Both the position numbers and the translations under genes were made by a program. 64,000 bases of DNA, from the NCBI GenBank assembly GCA_004026145.2, contig CP034986.1, positions 345,050 to 409,049 of the forward strand, given 5' to 3'. Under the pieces are notes generated by a model, which saw only the letters and a list, made by a program, of their open reading frames with translations, searched no databases and was not told where the DNA came from. Shown piece by piece: positions 46,201 to 56,831 of the stretch (positions are counted from its first letter, which is position 1; each line of letters starts with the position of its first letter). The DNA is from Takifugu bimaculatus. Taxonomy: Eukaryota > Chordata > Actinopteri > Tetraodontiformes > Tetraodontidae.

Positions 46201-49200
46201 ACGTAAGTCTGCACTACCTCCAGCCACCATCGGGGGCAGCAGCGGTCTAAAAGGATGTTAACATTCGTTTTCCTGCATGCTCTCACAGGCCAAACTGGGG
46301 GAGGAGATGCTGGACTACAAAGACCTGGCAGCGCTTCCGAAGACCAAGGCCATCTACAACATCGACAGACCCGACATGTTGTCATACTCGCCGTACATCA
46401 GCTACGCGTCAGAGGAGCGACACTACGCAGAGGTAGCGAAGCTCAGCCGCCTCGCCTGCCGCCGGACGCAGAAATGCTCAGCTAGAGCACGTTAGATGTT
46501 CTTAATTCGTTCATTCATGTCACCCATCGGCAGTAAACGCTCGCCGACGCTGCTCAGCTCCTCGTGAAGAGCTCAGTCGTGCTCCCAAGTAGCCGCCAGA
46601 AAGGTTTTACACTGCTGCAGTTTGTATTCTCACCAGCAGGAGGCACCAAAACGAATCACAGTGAGGTTTAAACATTGTCTTGCTGTGTGCGGGAGCGTTG
46701 GTTCTGGGGAGACCAGTGATGCTGTTTGGTTTAGAGACAGAGACGTTGAGTCTAGACATGAGGCAGAGCTGGAGGAGACAGAGGTCCTCGTTGGGAGGAG
46801 TGAGGATGGAGAGAATCAGAACTGAGAACATTAGAGGGGTCGCACGTGTTAGATGTTCTGGAGGTACTGCAAGATGTCTGTGTAGATTCTCAATCATCCA
46901 GGTCATTGTATCCAAAGTAGTTTTCTCTGTCAACTGGACTGGGTTTCTTCTCTTGAAGACGTTTCGCCTTCTATCCAGAAGGCTTCTTCAGTTCTGAAAT
47001 CGCTGGGGAGAGAGCTTGAAAATATATAGCTCCTGTGGACCATTGCATCCAGTAGTTTAAGGTTTCATTTTCCACCCATCCATCCCATCCATCCATCTAT
47101 CCATCCATCCATCCATCCATCCATCCATCTATCCATCCATCCATCCCATCCATCCATCTATCCATCCATCCATCCATCCATCCATCCACCCATCCATCCA
47201 TCCACCTCAACTGAATTTTTCTTTTTCTTTCTGTAACCTTGGTATTCTACTCTTTATTTGCAGTCTCCCCAGCTACCTTTGTCTTCTACAATTGAGGTAA
47301 TATCATCTATCCATCCGTCCATCTGTCCATCTGTCCATCCGTCCCTCTGTCCACCATCCACCTGACCTAAATTTTCCCCTTTTGGCTTTTGTAACCTTGG
47401 CTTTCTCCCCTCTTTATTTGCAGTCCCCACAGCTGCTTTCTCCAGCTATGACCGAGGTAACGTCACGCTAGTGTGGCCGTCACACAAATCCATTGTCATC
47501 ATCATCGACGTCAGTGAGCCTTAGCTTAGCCGAGTTAGCATCGCAACATCGCAGCAATGGGAAATTTTGCTTCTTGCTCATCAACCATTTGATGTATTAG
47601 TCACGTAGTTTGTGTAAGAATATTAGCGTAGCGCTTTTTTATTTTTCATTGGTTAGCATGTCCTTGCGTTTGGACCTCTGGACTAAACATGTCCCCTGAC
47701 ATTTGTCCTGTGTTGATGTTCGCCGTGTGTTGCCTCATTCTAAATGAATGTCAGACGTGGGCTCCTGCCGCAGCGCTAGAGGAGGTCGTGGACTCGCAAC
47801 TTTTTTCTTAGCGCTATCAGCTGACTGCGATAACGCCACGTGTTTTTCGTATCCAGGGCGATGGGGAAAAATCCCCGCGTCAGCGGAGGCCGTCCAGCCC
47901 CAGTTCCAACAGCTCCCTGGGTGGCTACGGACGCTACACGCCCTCTCGTTCCCCTCAGAATTACAGTCAACAAGGTACGTTTGTGAGACTGTTGCTCTTT
48001 AAAAGGTGAACATAAATTTAGCTGCTGCTGGTTGACTAGCGTGACACCAGCGACCCGTTCGTATGTGACCTGTAGGATAATTCAGACTGTTCATCAGAGC
48101 GCCACCAGACGTTCATGCAACCCTGTTCTTTTCCTCCACCTCTAATGCTCACAGGTGCCTTTAAATACCCCCCCAGTGGGGCCAGGGACTCCTCCCCCCT
48201 GCCTCTGTACTGCCCTGGTGGGGCTGATGGTGGTAAGTACTCGCCAGCACCAGCAGTGGGCAGTGCAGGCTTGTCTTATCACCTGAACCCCACCACCCTG
48301 ACCATGCTGCAGCAGCACAACTACATCCCGTACTTCAGAGGTATCCGAGCACACCGAGACCCCGCCCTAGTCCACTATAGACACAATGGACCCCCCTCCA
48401 GGTTCACCACTGTTGGACAGAAAACAATGCCACCTTTTTTTTAAAAAAAAAAAAAGCTATTGGATGAAAGGGTGTTAAAACAAAAGCAGAGTTAAAGATC
48501 AGAACATTTGAACCCAGACCAGGGAACAGCAGCGAGACGGTGGTCCTGTCTGTGTTTGACTAGGAACGAGGGTCCAAACGTCTGGAGTGCTGTGATACCA
48601 CCGTTTGACTGACCTAATATGGCATGAGCTGTGCGTTATGTCCAAGTGAACCATATGTTTGAGCTCACAACACAGCTGTGTGGATTAGAACATGACCAGG
48701 AACCTGCTAACGCTACCCATGACAGCAAACTCATACCAGACCCAATCGTAACCTCCTTTCTCCTGAACGCCCTCAGGGTTGAAACAGGACCCCCTACCTG
48801 ACCTTAAGCCTAGGACATCCCTGCATCTCAGGTTACCTCTCCCCGACGGTAAAATCCCAGTAGTCTTTCTCTTTTGTCCTCCCCCCCAGTGGAATGGTCA
48901 GCAGATGTTGTCTTTCAGTATGGTAGCTAATGTTGGGGTCCATCAGGGTCCATCATCAGGACCGCCTAGGTTTATTCTGCTTGCACTTGTCGCACCAACG
49001 TGTCTGTGGTCGTGGTCGCTGTCATGCATGGTCTAACTCACCTGAGTGTGTTTGAGACGATGTCCTCTAGGACACCTCATTGTGCTTGTCCGCTCAGTCT
49101 GTTGTCCTGTTTGCCGACATTAAACATACCCGGGTCACTTGACTGACCCCCTCCCGTAGCTCATCGAAGCACAGCTGTGATGCTAACCGTCATTTTGGCA

Positions 49201-52200
49201 GCTGCAGGTTAAACCAGCACTTGTGTGTGTGTGTGTGTGTGTGGGTGTGTGATGTCATCTACTGGTTCCTCGCAGTCTGAGTGGAAGAAGGGGAGTGTGT
49301 TCAATCAGATAACACCCCACCCCAACCCAAGGATTCAGTCTTTGAAGAACTGTAGCAGCCCCTCTCAGGGTTAGCGTCCTCAAGTCTAAAGTTACTTTTG
49401 CTGCTCCCTGGAGACGTGCTAAACCTCCTTCAAGGCTCCAGATGACATCATTTGAGCACCAAAAGAAAGAAGGTGGCAGATTATGACGTCTCTGTTGCTC
49501 ACCAGATCCAGAGCCAGCAGGTTAGGGTTTAGCTCCTGGTTTCTTGGGTAATGCAGACTTACTGTATAGAAGATCTGGAGACAACGTAGCATAATGCTGT
49601 CCATGCTAACCAGATAGCAGCTTCATTCTAGTGATTAAAAGTCTAGGTTGTGGGACGCGGGGGTGGGGGGTGGAGTGTGTGGGGAGGTTCAGCACGCCAC
49701 ATCAACTGAACCTGGACCAACATGTCACCTGCATCTTCAGCTGGAACTACTGAAATTGTTTTTACCGTCTAAACCTGCTTTATTTTTCTCCCTGATTTCC
49801 TTTCTTTTCTTCAAAACCCTCCCTCCTTCCTCCCGACGTGCACTGCTTCCCTTAACCCGACCGAAGGCAGCGAAAGTGGTCGGAGCACCCCCAGCTTATC
49901 CACCTTTTCTGATGGCAAATCCCCCTCCTCTACATATGTGCCCGTTCCCCGCCACTTCCACATACCAGGTAGGCCTGCCCGGCTGCAACCGCTGGACCAC
50001 ATCTGTCTCAACGTCTTCATCCTTTTTACAGATTTGTAGTCTGTGCGCGAGGCTGTCTGTACCCCCTGGACCAGTGGACGCGCCTCCCTACCCAGCAGTT
50101 TGGCTCAGTTCATTTGAAGTCCAGTTCGGTTCAGTTTAGTCTAAATCGGATCAAGTTTGGCTCAGTTGGATCCAGATCAGTTCAGATGTGTTCAGACTGC
50201 TTTAGTGCCTTTAGTGTGCGTGATTACAGTCATATTGTTGCTGAAACAATGTTCCCCATCATGCCAGGGACAGGAACCTGGTCCTAGAGGACCTATTCTA
50301 GTCTAGTCTTCAGGTTAGCCTCGTGCACGGGGCCGTGAAAGCCTCACCTTGAGTGCGATCCTGTCAAATATGCTGTTATCCGATTGCTGGTTTCCAAGGT
50401 TACTGACTTTGACTGGACATAGTGTTAAATGCGGACCAGTGGAATGGCGTAACCACACATGTATGCTGATGATCTTTGGTTGTGAGCCGTGGTTCATGTT
50501 TGTAGGGGGCGTGTCTTCACCTGGTGACCCTCAGGGTAGAAACAGTCACTCGTCCATAAACATTAGAAAACATTTAAACCCTAAAAGTGATGCTAAAACT
50601 GCCCATTTGCTGCATGAATGATTTTAATGATGTTTCTGGTTAAAGAACAAACAAAAACAAATGACATATGTGTTAAATCAACCTTTCCTGTGCCTCCCCA
50701 CCCCCCTCAATAACTGCTAACTCATGCTTCTCTCTCTCTTTCTTTCTCGGCTTTGTCCATTTTCTTTCCTCTGCACTTCTTCCCCTCTTCAGAGACTGTG
50801 GTCAAAGATAATCTCTATAGAAAACCCCCCATCTACAGACAGCATGGTACAGTCCACCTCCTCTTTAACACTGGTTCTTCTCTGCATGATGAGCTGCATG
50901 TCACCTGTCAATCATGGTTAAAGCCACACCCCCTTGTCAGGCCCCGCCCACAGTGGAGCTGCACACATGGAGCCGCTGTAGAGAAAACACCAACCATTCC
51001 ATAACGCACAAACATCCGCGGTTTTCCAGGGAATGTTATGTTGAATGAACCGTTGGGTTCTGATTGGCTCCTCAGGTGCTCCTCACACCGCTGCATCTGT
51101 CATGTTCAATAGGTGGAGCAGAAATCCTCGTGTTGTTTGTAGCTTTTCTGCTGGACATGTGTCTTCAGAGTGCTGGTGAGGACGCAGCTCCGGTCCGGCA
51201 CCAGTTTAAACGCCCCGATCACGGACCCCCACAGATGTGGGACCATCTCTGATTGGATAGAGTCCAAACACGCCTTTCCTGCTCTGCTCATGCATGTCTG
51301 CAGCTCGCTAGGGCCTTCTGTTAGTGTTGTGACTGACGCTCCCGCTGTCCTCTTTCACCATTCGTCTGTGTGTTGCCGTGGAGACGTTGGGCTCGTCACT
51401 CTACTTTCCTTCACAACACGGAAGCACGAGCACAAAAACGGGTCCAGAGAACTTTCATCACGGCTTCTGGGGGCGAAATCCGTGTCCTGTGACGGGAACA
51501 TCAGCTGCACGTGGCGCGGCCTGATCTGATGTGTGTTTGTGGAGCGCACGTACGTGCGTGGGCAACGGCCGTTGTTTAGAACCAATGATTTGGAGTTTGG
51601 GTCTGCTTAATGACCAGGAACAGATATTCTTGAGACCCGGAATGTTTCATATCCAGCGTCTCTGTTTCCACGTGCACTCCAGCCCTGCACCCTGTCTGTC
51701 CTGTAGGTGCCATCTGCAGCTGATGATGTCATGGTGGGTGGGGCTTGTGGTGTCACAGTGGGCGGGGCAAACTGTCAATAGATTGGGATGACTAATGTGG
51801 CGCCGCGTAACTTTGGACTGTTTTGCAGCATCTAGAACATCCTGGCAGGATGGGGAGGACAGTAAGGTGGGTGTCATCACGGCATTCCATCCGCTAACTC
51901 CTCTTTCCCATCATCCATCACTTCTTTCTCGCCCTTCGTCTCCCTGTAGAGGACCAGCTGGATGATCCTGAAGAGCGAAACAGACGGACACGCCGCGGCA
52001 GAAGAGGCGGACCCTCGTAAATCGACCTGCAGCCTGCCCACGGACGCTTCGCAGCCTCGTGAGTAGCCAAGCGCAGCTTCCCAAACGTGCACGTGCGCGC
52101 CGCGCGACCCTGAAAAGGAAATGTTCACGGTGGGCTTTTTTTTCTCGCAGATTTCCCCTACAGCAAGTCTGCGTCGTTGCCTGGATACGGTCGCAACGGC

Positions 52201-55200
52201 ATCTACAAGGTGAGCAACCACACGAGGACACGACCTTTTAACCTTCCCGTTTCCGTCCAATCACAAAGCTACCGCCACCACCATCTTGTTCCTGACCTCC
52301 TGAGGCCGGCTCGGCCCACTCAGGCAGGATTCTGTCAGTCAGCACTGCTGAAACGAAGGTGACCCGTTTGATTGTCTTCATCAGCGATGTTCTGTTGAAA
52401 CAGCCCTGTCAGAACAGCTCTGTGACAGTAGCTGGAGGCAACAGCTGGATCAGCACCGCCTGGCTAAACCAACATGTGACGCCGAACCCAGCAGAAGCAA
52501 AGGGCATTAAGCTAGCAGCCACTTCACTCTCATTTAGAGCATCCGCCGCCATGTACAGGAACACACGAGCCAGACCCGTCTGCCTTTTATTGTATTTTAA
52601 AAGTATCACAACACAAGAGGCAACGGGTACGCAGCGTTAGATCGGAGGTACAAAGCTTTGTAACCGCTGTTGGTGGGTCAAAACCGTCACACAACGAATG
52701 CTAATGAGCTCCACCGAGGAGACACAAGCATCGAGAGGGCCACGTGAGAGGACGGGCTCCTGTGAAGGTCCTGGACCCAGTACTCAGAGGGTCTCCTGTG
52801 GTGGAAATGACTCCCTTGGAGCAGCTGTAACACCTCTATGAGTAAGACTGTACATCATAATAGAACAGGCTCATTAGAAAACCACCATTAGAACAGACTA
52901 ACTAACAGACTAACTGACAGACTAACTGACAGACTAACAGACTAACTAATAGACTAACTGACAGAATAACTGACAGACTAACTGACAGACTAACTGACAG
53001 ACTAACTAATAGACTAACTGACAGACTAACTGACAGACTAACTGACAGACTAACTGACAGACTAACTAACAGACTAACTGACAGACTAACTGACAGACTA
53101 ACTAACAGACTAACTGACAGACTAACTAACAGACTAACTGACAGACTAACTGACTAACTGACAGACTAACTGACAGACTAACTGACAGACTAACTGACAG
53201 ACTAACTAACAGACTAACTGACAGACTAACTGACAGACTAACTGACAGACTAACTGACTAACTGACAGACTAACTGACAGACTAACTAACAGACTAACTG
53301 ACAGACTAACTGACAGACTAACTGACAGACTAACTGACTAACTGACAGACTAACTGACAGACTAACTGACAGACTAACTGCCAGACTAACTAACAGACTA
53401 ACTAACAGACTAACTGACAGACTAACTAACAGACTAACTGACTAACTGACAGACTAACTGACGCTGTCAGACATCTTGTCTCCTGCTCTTTCTCCAGACT
53501 GACTGACAGAATCCTCCTCTCAGAGAAGGAACTCCTCTTCCTCATCCCGAGTGAATGTGAGAAATCGATGGGAAAAACAGTGACTCAGAGGTTTTCACAT
53601 GGATGCTTGTTTCCGTGGAGACGAGCAGTGTTGGTGGCAAAATGGATGTATGAGTCACCAAGTGTGTGTGTGTGTGTGTGTATTTGTGTGTTTCTATAGG
53701 CTGCTGAGATGATGGAAGATGAAGTGGATGCAGACTCCCACAGTTGGGGAGGAACCAGAGGTATTTGGAGTCTTTCTTCTCCCTCTTGTTTTTTGTTTCA
53801 ATGCTAATTCTCTTAGCAACATCTGTGGGTGTTGTCGGTGTGTGTGATGGATGAGTCCGGATAAATAGGATGGTCTCGTAGTTAATAACAGTGGACCCTT
53901 TACGCTACGCTAACACAGACATGCTGGTCATATAATCGCACAGAAGGAGTCTGATACGAAACACAACAGGAAGAAATAAAGTTCACCTTTTTCAAGGTGG
54001 AAAAACCAACATTTTAAAACAGCCAATCAGCTAAGCTTGCTCAGAATGCTAACTAGCTGCTGGCGATAGCTAGCTTGTTGAGTTTTTAATTTGGAGTGTG
54101 ACGTAATAGGTCAACCTTCATCAGCAACCCAATAATTAGGATTTGAATGTTTCGAGTGGTAAATGTAGAATTCAGATGGACTTTAAATGTGCTGAGTTCC
54201 CAGTGGCGAACGTGCGCGGCTGTTTAAGCTGCACATCAGCACGCTGAGGTAACGGCGTGGCGTGGAGAGATGATGTCATTTCTCCAGAGGGAGAGCGCAG
54301 TCGGGCTAAGAGCCAAGCTGACAGGACGCCAAGAGCAAGCGCGTGTGCGTGCGCGTGCGTGCGTTTGTGTGGCCTGTTGACACCTTTGAAACCTGATAGT
54401 TCGCTGTAATTGTTTCCAGACTCTGTTTCTAACATCCAGTTAATTGTCTTTTCTTCTTCTCTGCTTTTGTTGCTGCCAGAGTACAAGGTAAGACGTGGTC
54501 TCCTGCTTTCTAAATAAAGTTTGGGCTGTTTGAGTCTCTAACCCGGAGCTTGTGTGTCAGATCTACCCCTACGAACTCCTGGCGGTCACACATCGGGTCA
54601 AAGTGAAGCTTCCCAGAGACGTGGATCGCACCAGGCTGGAGGTGAGCGCAATAAACCCGCTTTCTCGCCTGAGACGGATTCTCACAGCGGTGCCGTTGGC
54701 AGATTACGGCCTCCGATTATATAAAACAGCGGAGCAATAACTGAGATTCTGCTTTTTAATTTTGAAACTCCATTTAAAGAGGGGAGCAAAAGAGCCAAAC
54801 TGCTAAAATCCGACCTCGGAGTATAAATCGTAACGTTAAATATAACGTTAATGGTGTTTGTCAGGGAACCGCGTGCGTTTGGATCAGGACAGGCAGGTGA
54901 CTTTGGCTGTGACTGGTTCTCCAGAGGAGCTCGTCATGTGACCGGGGGACGGCGTGTGATTGGTCCATGCTAACAACATGTCAGCTGACCATATCAGACT
55001 GAGCTATTGAGATCTATAGAAGAAGAAATGTACGTTTCCTTCTGTCCTATAGTGGCTGAAGTCCTCCAGCTGCAGAATATTCGTCCGTTCAGCTAAAAAC
55101 AGGAAATATTTGCGTTAGCTCAGAAATGTTCCAGTCCGTTGGCGGTTTGTCTTGTGGTGGACAGATGGCCTCCCTGCACTCCCAGTACTTCCATGAATGC

Positions 55201-56831
55201 ATTTAAAAGTTTAAAAAAAAAATGCTCAAACCTTCAGTAACCCGAACATGAGATCATCATTCAGGCCTCCATTATAGGACTAACGTGCTCAGAGGAGTCA
55301 GACCGCCGGGATCCTGAGGCGTTCCTGACGCAGGACAACTCCTCTGTGGTTGGAACGCCTGGAATCTTCTGCTTGTTGCGTGTTTGTGTGTCTGACCTCG
55401 GCAGAAAGGGTTCAGCAGCGGTCCTTCCTTAATAAGGGCAGCAGCCACGTGCAGGACCAGGTTCTCCTCTCATCTGCATCCTGCCTACACTAACCCAGGG
55501 TGTCAGCTGCCAGTTAGGGGGACCCTCAGGGGACCAGAAACCTCTAAACCGCTGACTAAGCAAATCCTTCTCCATCCTCTGTGTAGTATCTCTGCAGGAG
55601 CATGTTCATATTGCCGAGAGGCTACGCAGAACCAAGTGATCCAACACTTCCCATTTGAAAACACACCTACGTATTTGCTTCCACGATGTCCCACAGTCCA
55701 AACAGAAACGGGTCCAGCACTAAGGTAGTGGCCTCCAGAGTCTGCAAGCCCCTCATACACCCTAGTTTGTATGGTGGAGGCAGTCCTGAGGCTAATGGAC
55801 GGTGTCCATTAACGGTCCTCACTAGCTGTGATTTAGGCTGTAGAACATGGATGGAGTATAGGTGCAAGGTGGTCTGAGGGAGCCAGGTGAGGATCAGCCT
55901 GGGCCCTGCCTGTGGCTGCTATACACCTGAGCTCGTGTTGCACTCCTGATCCTCACCCACACCCGACTCCCGAACCCTAAACCCTGGTATGTCGGAATTT
56001 GTGGTCAACAGTTTTCCAGTCTGCAGGATTAGTCCTGCTGCAATAAAAACTGTCTGGACGTGCAGGCAGGCAGCTGCTGATGCTATTGTGCTAGCTTAGC
56101 ATTAGCACTGGGATATGCAGAGCCAGATGTAAATGGCAGTGAAGTCCATCAGTGGATAAATAGATCTACATTTGGATTGCAGGACTGGGCGACACTAGGA
56201 CGTCTTCACATAGATGAAGACAGAATCACTTATGCATCTTGTTTTTGGTCTACTTTATCTTTTTGTTTCGTTTATTTGATTAGAGGAATTCTCGACTGAC
56301 GTCCCCGGTGGAAGCTGCGTCACTGTTAGCGTACCTTTATTTTGAGAAATGTCGGACAAACTGGCTCCTGTTTTGACATGTTAGCATGGTAGATGAAACA
56401 GCACAGGTCTGGAATTTTGGCCTGAGGGAGAAGAAGCACATTCCTCCCTTTGTCCATTTCTATGGAAACCAGGCGATTGGCTCGTAAAGAGAAAGTTAGC
56501 ACCGCGCGCTGCTACTTTTGGTGAACCGTTGACAGGCGAGCCAGGTGGGCGGAGCACGAGGCTCAGATCTGGGGTGCTGCACGTGTGTGATGCGCCGAGC
56601 CCCCTGGAGGGAGAAATGGTGGTTCTGGTTGATCCAACCTGAGGTCTTTTCCTGATCTTCTAACTGAAGGAAATGTTCTGCTTCACGGGGAAAATGCTTT
56701 GCGCCCTCTCGTTTCAGAGACACCTCTCTCCCGGAGACTTCCAGAAGGTTTTTGGCATGACCCTGGAACAGTTTGACCGCCTGGCGCTCTGGAAGAAGAA
56801 TGACATGAAGAAGGCAGCGCGCCTGTTTTAG
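27412..56831 (+). CDS. ablim2: Actin-binding LIM protein 2 (four LIM domains plus villin headpiece), complete
   Basis: abLIM proteins link F-actin, through a C-terminal villin headpiece, to LIM-domain partners, with roles in muscle and axons. Exons: 27412-27421 (or 31750-31765), 35344-35505, 40661-40844, 42952-43064, 43135-43261, 43407-43500, 44166-44253, 44468-44526, 46125-46202, 46289-46432, optional 47264-47296 and 47424-47456, 47857-47974, cassette 48155-48340, 49867-49968, 50793-50846, 51829-51866, 51950-52058, 52151-52209, 53524-53556, 53700-53760, 54480-54487, 54561-54641, 56718-56831. All phases agree. The form with the cassette and without the optional 33-mers has 673 codons (human ABLIM2 about 611). 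Paralogue choice rests on AKLGEEMLDYKDLAALPKTK and RPDMLSYSPYIS, closest to ABLIM2 as I remember it. Headpiece residues end KKAARLF. Confidence 0.95.
28398..28540 (+). repeat. Dispersed repeat, copy B (ablim2 intron 1)
   Basis: Homologous to copy A by the invariant GCATATCGCCACCTAGTGTT core, the flanking ATATT.ACCC.CTGA, and the distal CCGATGAGACTCCGAAGTC. Family unassigned; SINE-like or MITE-like size. Confidence 0.7.
31446..31482. repeat. (GGA)n trinucleotide repeat
   Basis: About 12 GGA units on a purine-only strand, roughly 270 nt upstream of ablim2 first exon B. Such polypurine tracts can adopt non-B DNA. Confidence 0.95.
31750..31765 (+). CDS. ablim2: ablim2 alternative first exon B (codes M-P-E-E-K plus one base)
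   Basis: ATG CCT GAG GAG AAA G, then a gtaagg donor. It ends in the same phase as exon A, so exon 2 would give MPEEKVFQQQ. Upstream are a (GGA)n tract (31,446-31,482) and a GC-rich stretch (GAGCGCGCGGAGC) that could be a second promoter. Inferred from phase and splice signals only. Confidence 0.6.
32023..32310. repeat. (GT)n plus GTGAGGAC/GGTTAAG dispersed repeat
   Basis: About 25 GT units, then a segment with GTGAGGACATTTTGCCTGGT, GGGTTAAGACATGGTTTTAA and a closing AGAGTCCTCACAAACACC, the inverse of its beginning. This composite is familiar from many teleost loci and looks like a mobile repeat with inverted ends. Confidence 0.55.
32891..32959. repeat. (GT)n microsatellite
   Basis: About 33 GT units with one GC interruption. 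Confidence 0.95.
35344..44526 (+). CDS. ablim2: ablim2 exons 2-8: LIM domains 1-4
   Basis: Exons 2-3 make LIM1 (C-x2-C at CQNC, HIKC-FVC-KVC, C-TLD; about residues 30-80). Exons 3-4 make LIM2 (CFSC ... HPRC-FVC-SSC ... CQNC; 89-140). Exons 5-6 make LIM3 (CCGC ... HLGC-FKC-RVC ... CESD; 158-209). Exons 6-8 make LIM4 (CESC ... HPTC-ARC-ARC ... HPPC; 217-270). All zinc ligands of the double zinc finger are present. Exon 3's polypyrimidine tract is a (TC)n microsatellite. Confidence 0.93.
38942..39587. repeat. 20-bp minisatellite, about 32 copies, ablim2 intron 2
   Basis: Unit TTGTTTCTGAGCCCGGAACG, with TTT/TCT and CCCGGA/CCCAGA/CCTGGA variants. Open frames of 200-285 codons on the minus strand come from it. 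Confidence 0.97.
40162..40350. repeat. (CA)n microsatellite pair, ablim2 intron 2
   Basis: CA tracts at 40,162-40,229 and 40,301-40,350, separated by a CTAACCCTGATCTAAACCC-type segment. Confidence 0.93.
42033..42392. repeat. 21-bp minisatellite, about 17 copies, ablim2 intron 3
   Basis: Unit GTCAAACGTCCAGGCTGTGAG, with GTCACATG, GTCATGTG and GTCACGTG variants. It encodes a heptapeptide repeat (VRSNVQA) but lies inside an intron. Confidence 0.96.
42695..42903. repeat. 16-bp C-rich minisatellite, about 13 copies, next to ablim2 exon 4
   Basis: Units are variants of GACCCCTCCCACTGTG. The array ends 48 nt before the first base of exon 4, so it occupies the usual branch-point and upstream polypyrimidine region. 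Confidence 0.95.
46125..53760 (+). CDS. ablim2: ablim2 exons 9-20: serine/proline-rich linker with cassette exons
   Basis: The linker between LIM4 and the headpiece is Ser/Thr/Pro/Arg-rich (SESITSVPASSASGSPSRV, YGRYTPSRSPQNYS, GSESGRSTPSLS, NLYRKPPIYRQH, PYSKSASLPGYGRNG). These motifs are shared among abLIM paralogues. Several exons are short and divisible by three or phase-matched, so many skipping isoforms would stay in frame. It ends SWGGTR just before the EYK microexon. Confidence 0.88.
46930..47030 (-). repeat. Common teleost dispersed repeat fragment, ablim2 intron 10
   Basis: On the minus strand, CTGAAGAAGCCTTCTGGATA followed by GAAGGCGAAACGTCTTCAAG. This sequence recurs in fish gene introns and UTRs; the element family is not assigned here. 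Confidence 0.6.
47078..47207. repeat. (CATC)n microsatellite upstream of the duplicated microexons
   Basis: CATC units with CTATC and CCATCC interruptions. A shorter relative (CATCCGTC/CATCTGTC) lies at 47,309-47,352, so each microexon has a CATC-type tract before it. Confidence 0.93.
47264..47296 (+). CDS. ablim2: ablim2 microexon 11a (33 nt)
   Basis: Reads SPQLPLSSTIE between a TTTATTTGCAG acceptor and a gtaata donor; phase 0 to phase 0, so it can be included or skipped freely between exons 10 and 12. The sequence echoes the optional SPRTLSPTPSAE segment I recall at this position in ABLIM1. Confidence 0.62.
47424..47456 (+). CDS. ablim2: ablim2 microexon 11b (33 nt), tandem duplicate of 11a
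   Basis: Reads SPQLLSPAMTE, with the same TCTTTATTTGCAG acceptor and a gtaacg donor, exactly 160 nt downstream of 11a. Exon and upstream intron (TGTAACCTTGG...CTCTTTATTTGCAG) are duplicated. It is closer than 11a to the ABLIM1 counterpart, so it may be the ancestral copy. Confidence 0.65.
48155..48340 (+). CDS. ablim2: ablim2 cassette exon 13 with alternative donors
   Basis: 62 codons, phase 1 to phase 1. It ends NYIPYFRG before a gtatcc donor; human ABLIM2 has HHYIPYFRG joined to SESGRSTP at the same place, as I recall. An internal consensus donor (gtaagtac) after 48,232 would give a 26-codon version in the same phase. If neither is used, the frame continues to a stop at 48,444. Confidence 0.7.
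52893..53461. repeat. 12-bp minisatellite (AGACTAACTGAC), about 47 units, ablim2 intron 18
   Basis: AGACTAACTGAC and AGACTAACTAAC units with occasional 8-nt TAACTGAC deletions. The array ends 62 nt before the 33-nt exon at 53,524. Confidence 0.97.
53524..53556 (+). CDS. ablim2: ablim2 microexon 19 (33 nt)
   Basis: Reads RRNSSSSSRVN, phase 0 to phase 0, acceptor CTCCTCTCAG, donor gtgaga. An upstream AG after CTTTCTCCAG would bring in a TGA, so the downstream AG is preferred. Exclusion would also keep frame (exon 18 to exon 20). Confidence 0.55.
54480..54487 (+). CDS. ablim2: ablim2 microexon 21 (8 nt)
   Basis: AG TAC AAG between TTGCTGCCAG and gtaaga. With the final G of exon 20 it gives E-Y-K, reproducing the REYK-IYPYE junction of human ABLIM2 and ABLIM3. 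Skipping it would break the frame before the headpiece, so it should be constitutive. Confidence 0.8.
54561..56831 (+). CDS. ablim2: ablim2 exons 22-23: villin headpiece
   Basis: IYPYELLAVTHRVKVKLPRD, then VDRTRLERHLSPGDFQKVFG, then MTLEQFDRLALWKKNDMKKA and ARLF, ending at TAG. This has the RHL, F-x-x-VFGM and LW-KKN-x-x-KK features of the F-actin-binding headpiece. The intron between the two exons is 2.1 kb with no further exon seen. Confidence 0.95.

Noticed and set aside
46930..47000. Hammerhead-ribozyme-like core (CTGAAGA - hairpin - GAAAC) on the minus strand
   Set aside because: There is an extra A between the core and stem II, and no convincing stems I and III or cleavage site in the flanks. 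Better explained as a dispersed repeat.
53497..53523. Upstream acceptor (TTTCTCCAG) for ablim2 exon 19
   Set aside because: Using it brings an in-frame TGA after two codons; the AG at 53,522-53,523 keeps the frame open.
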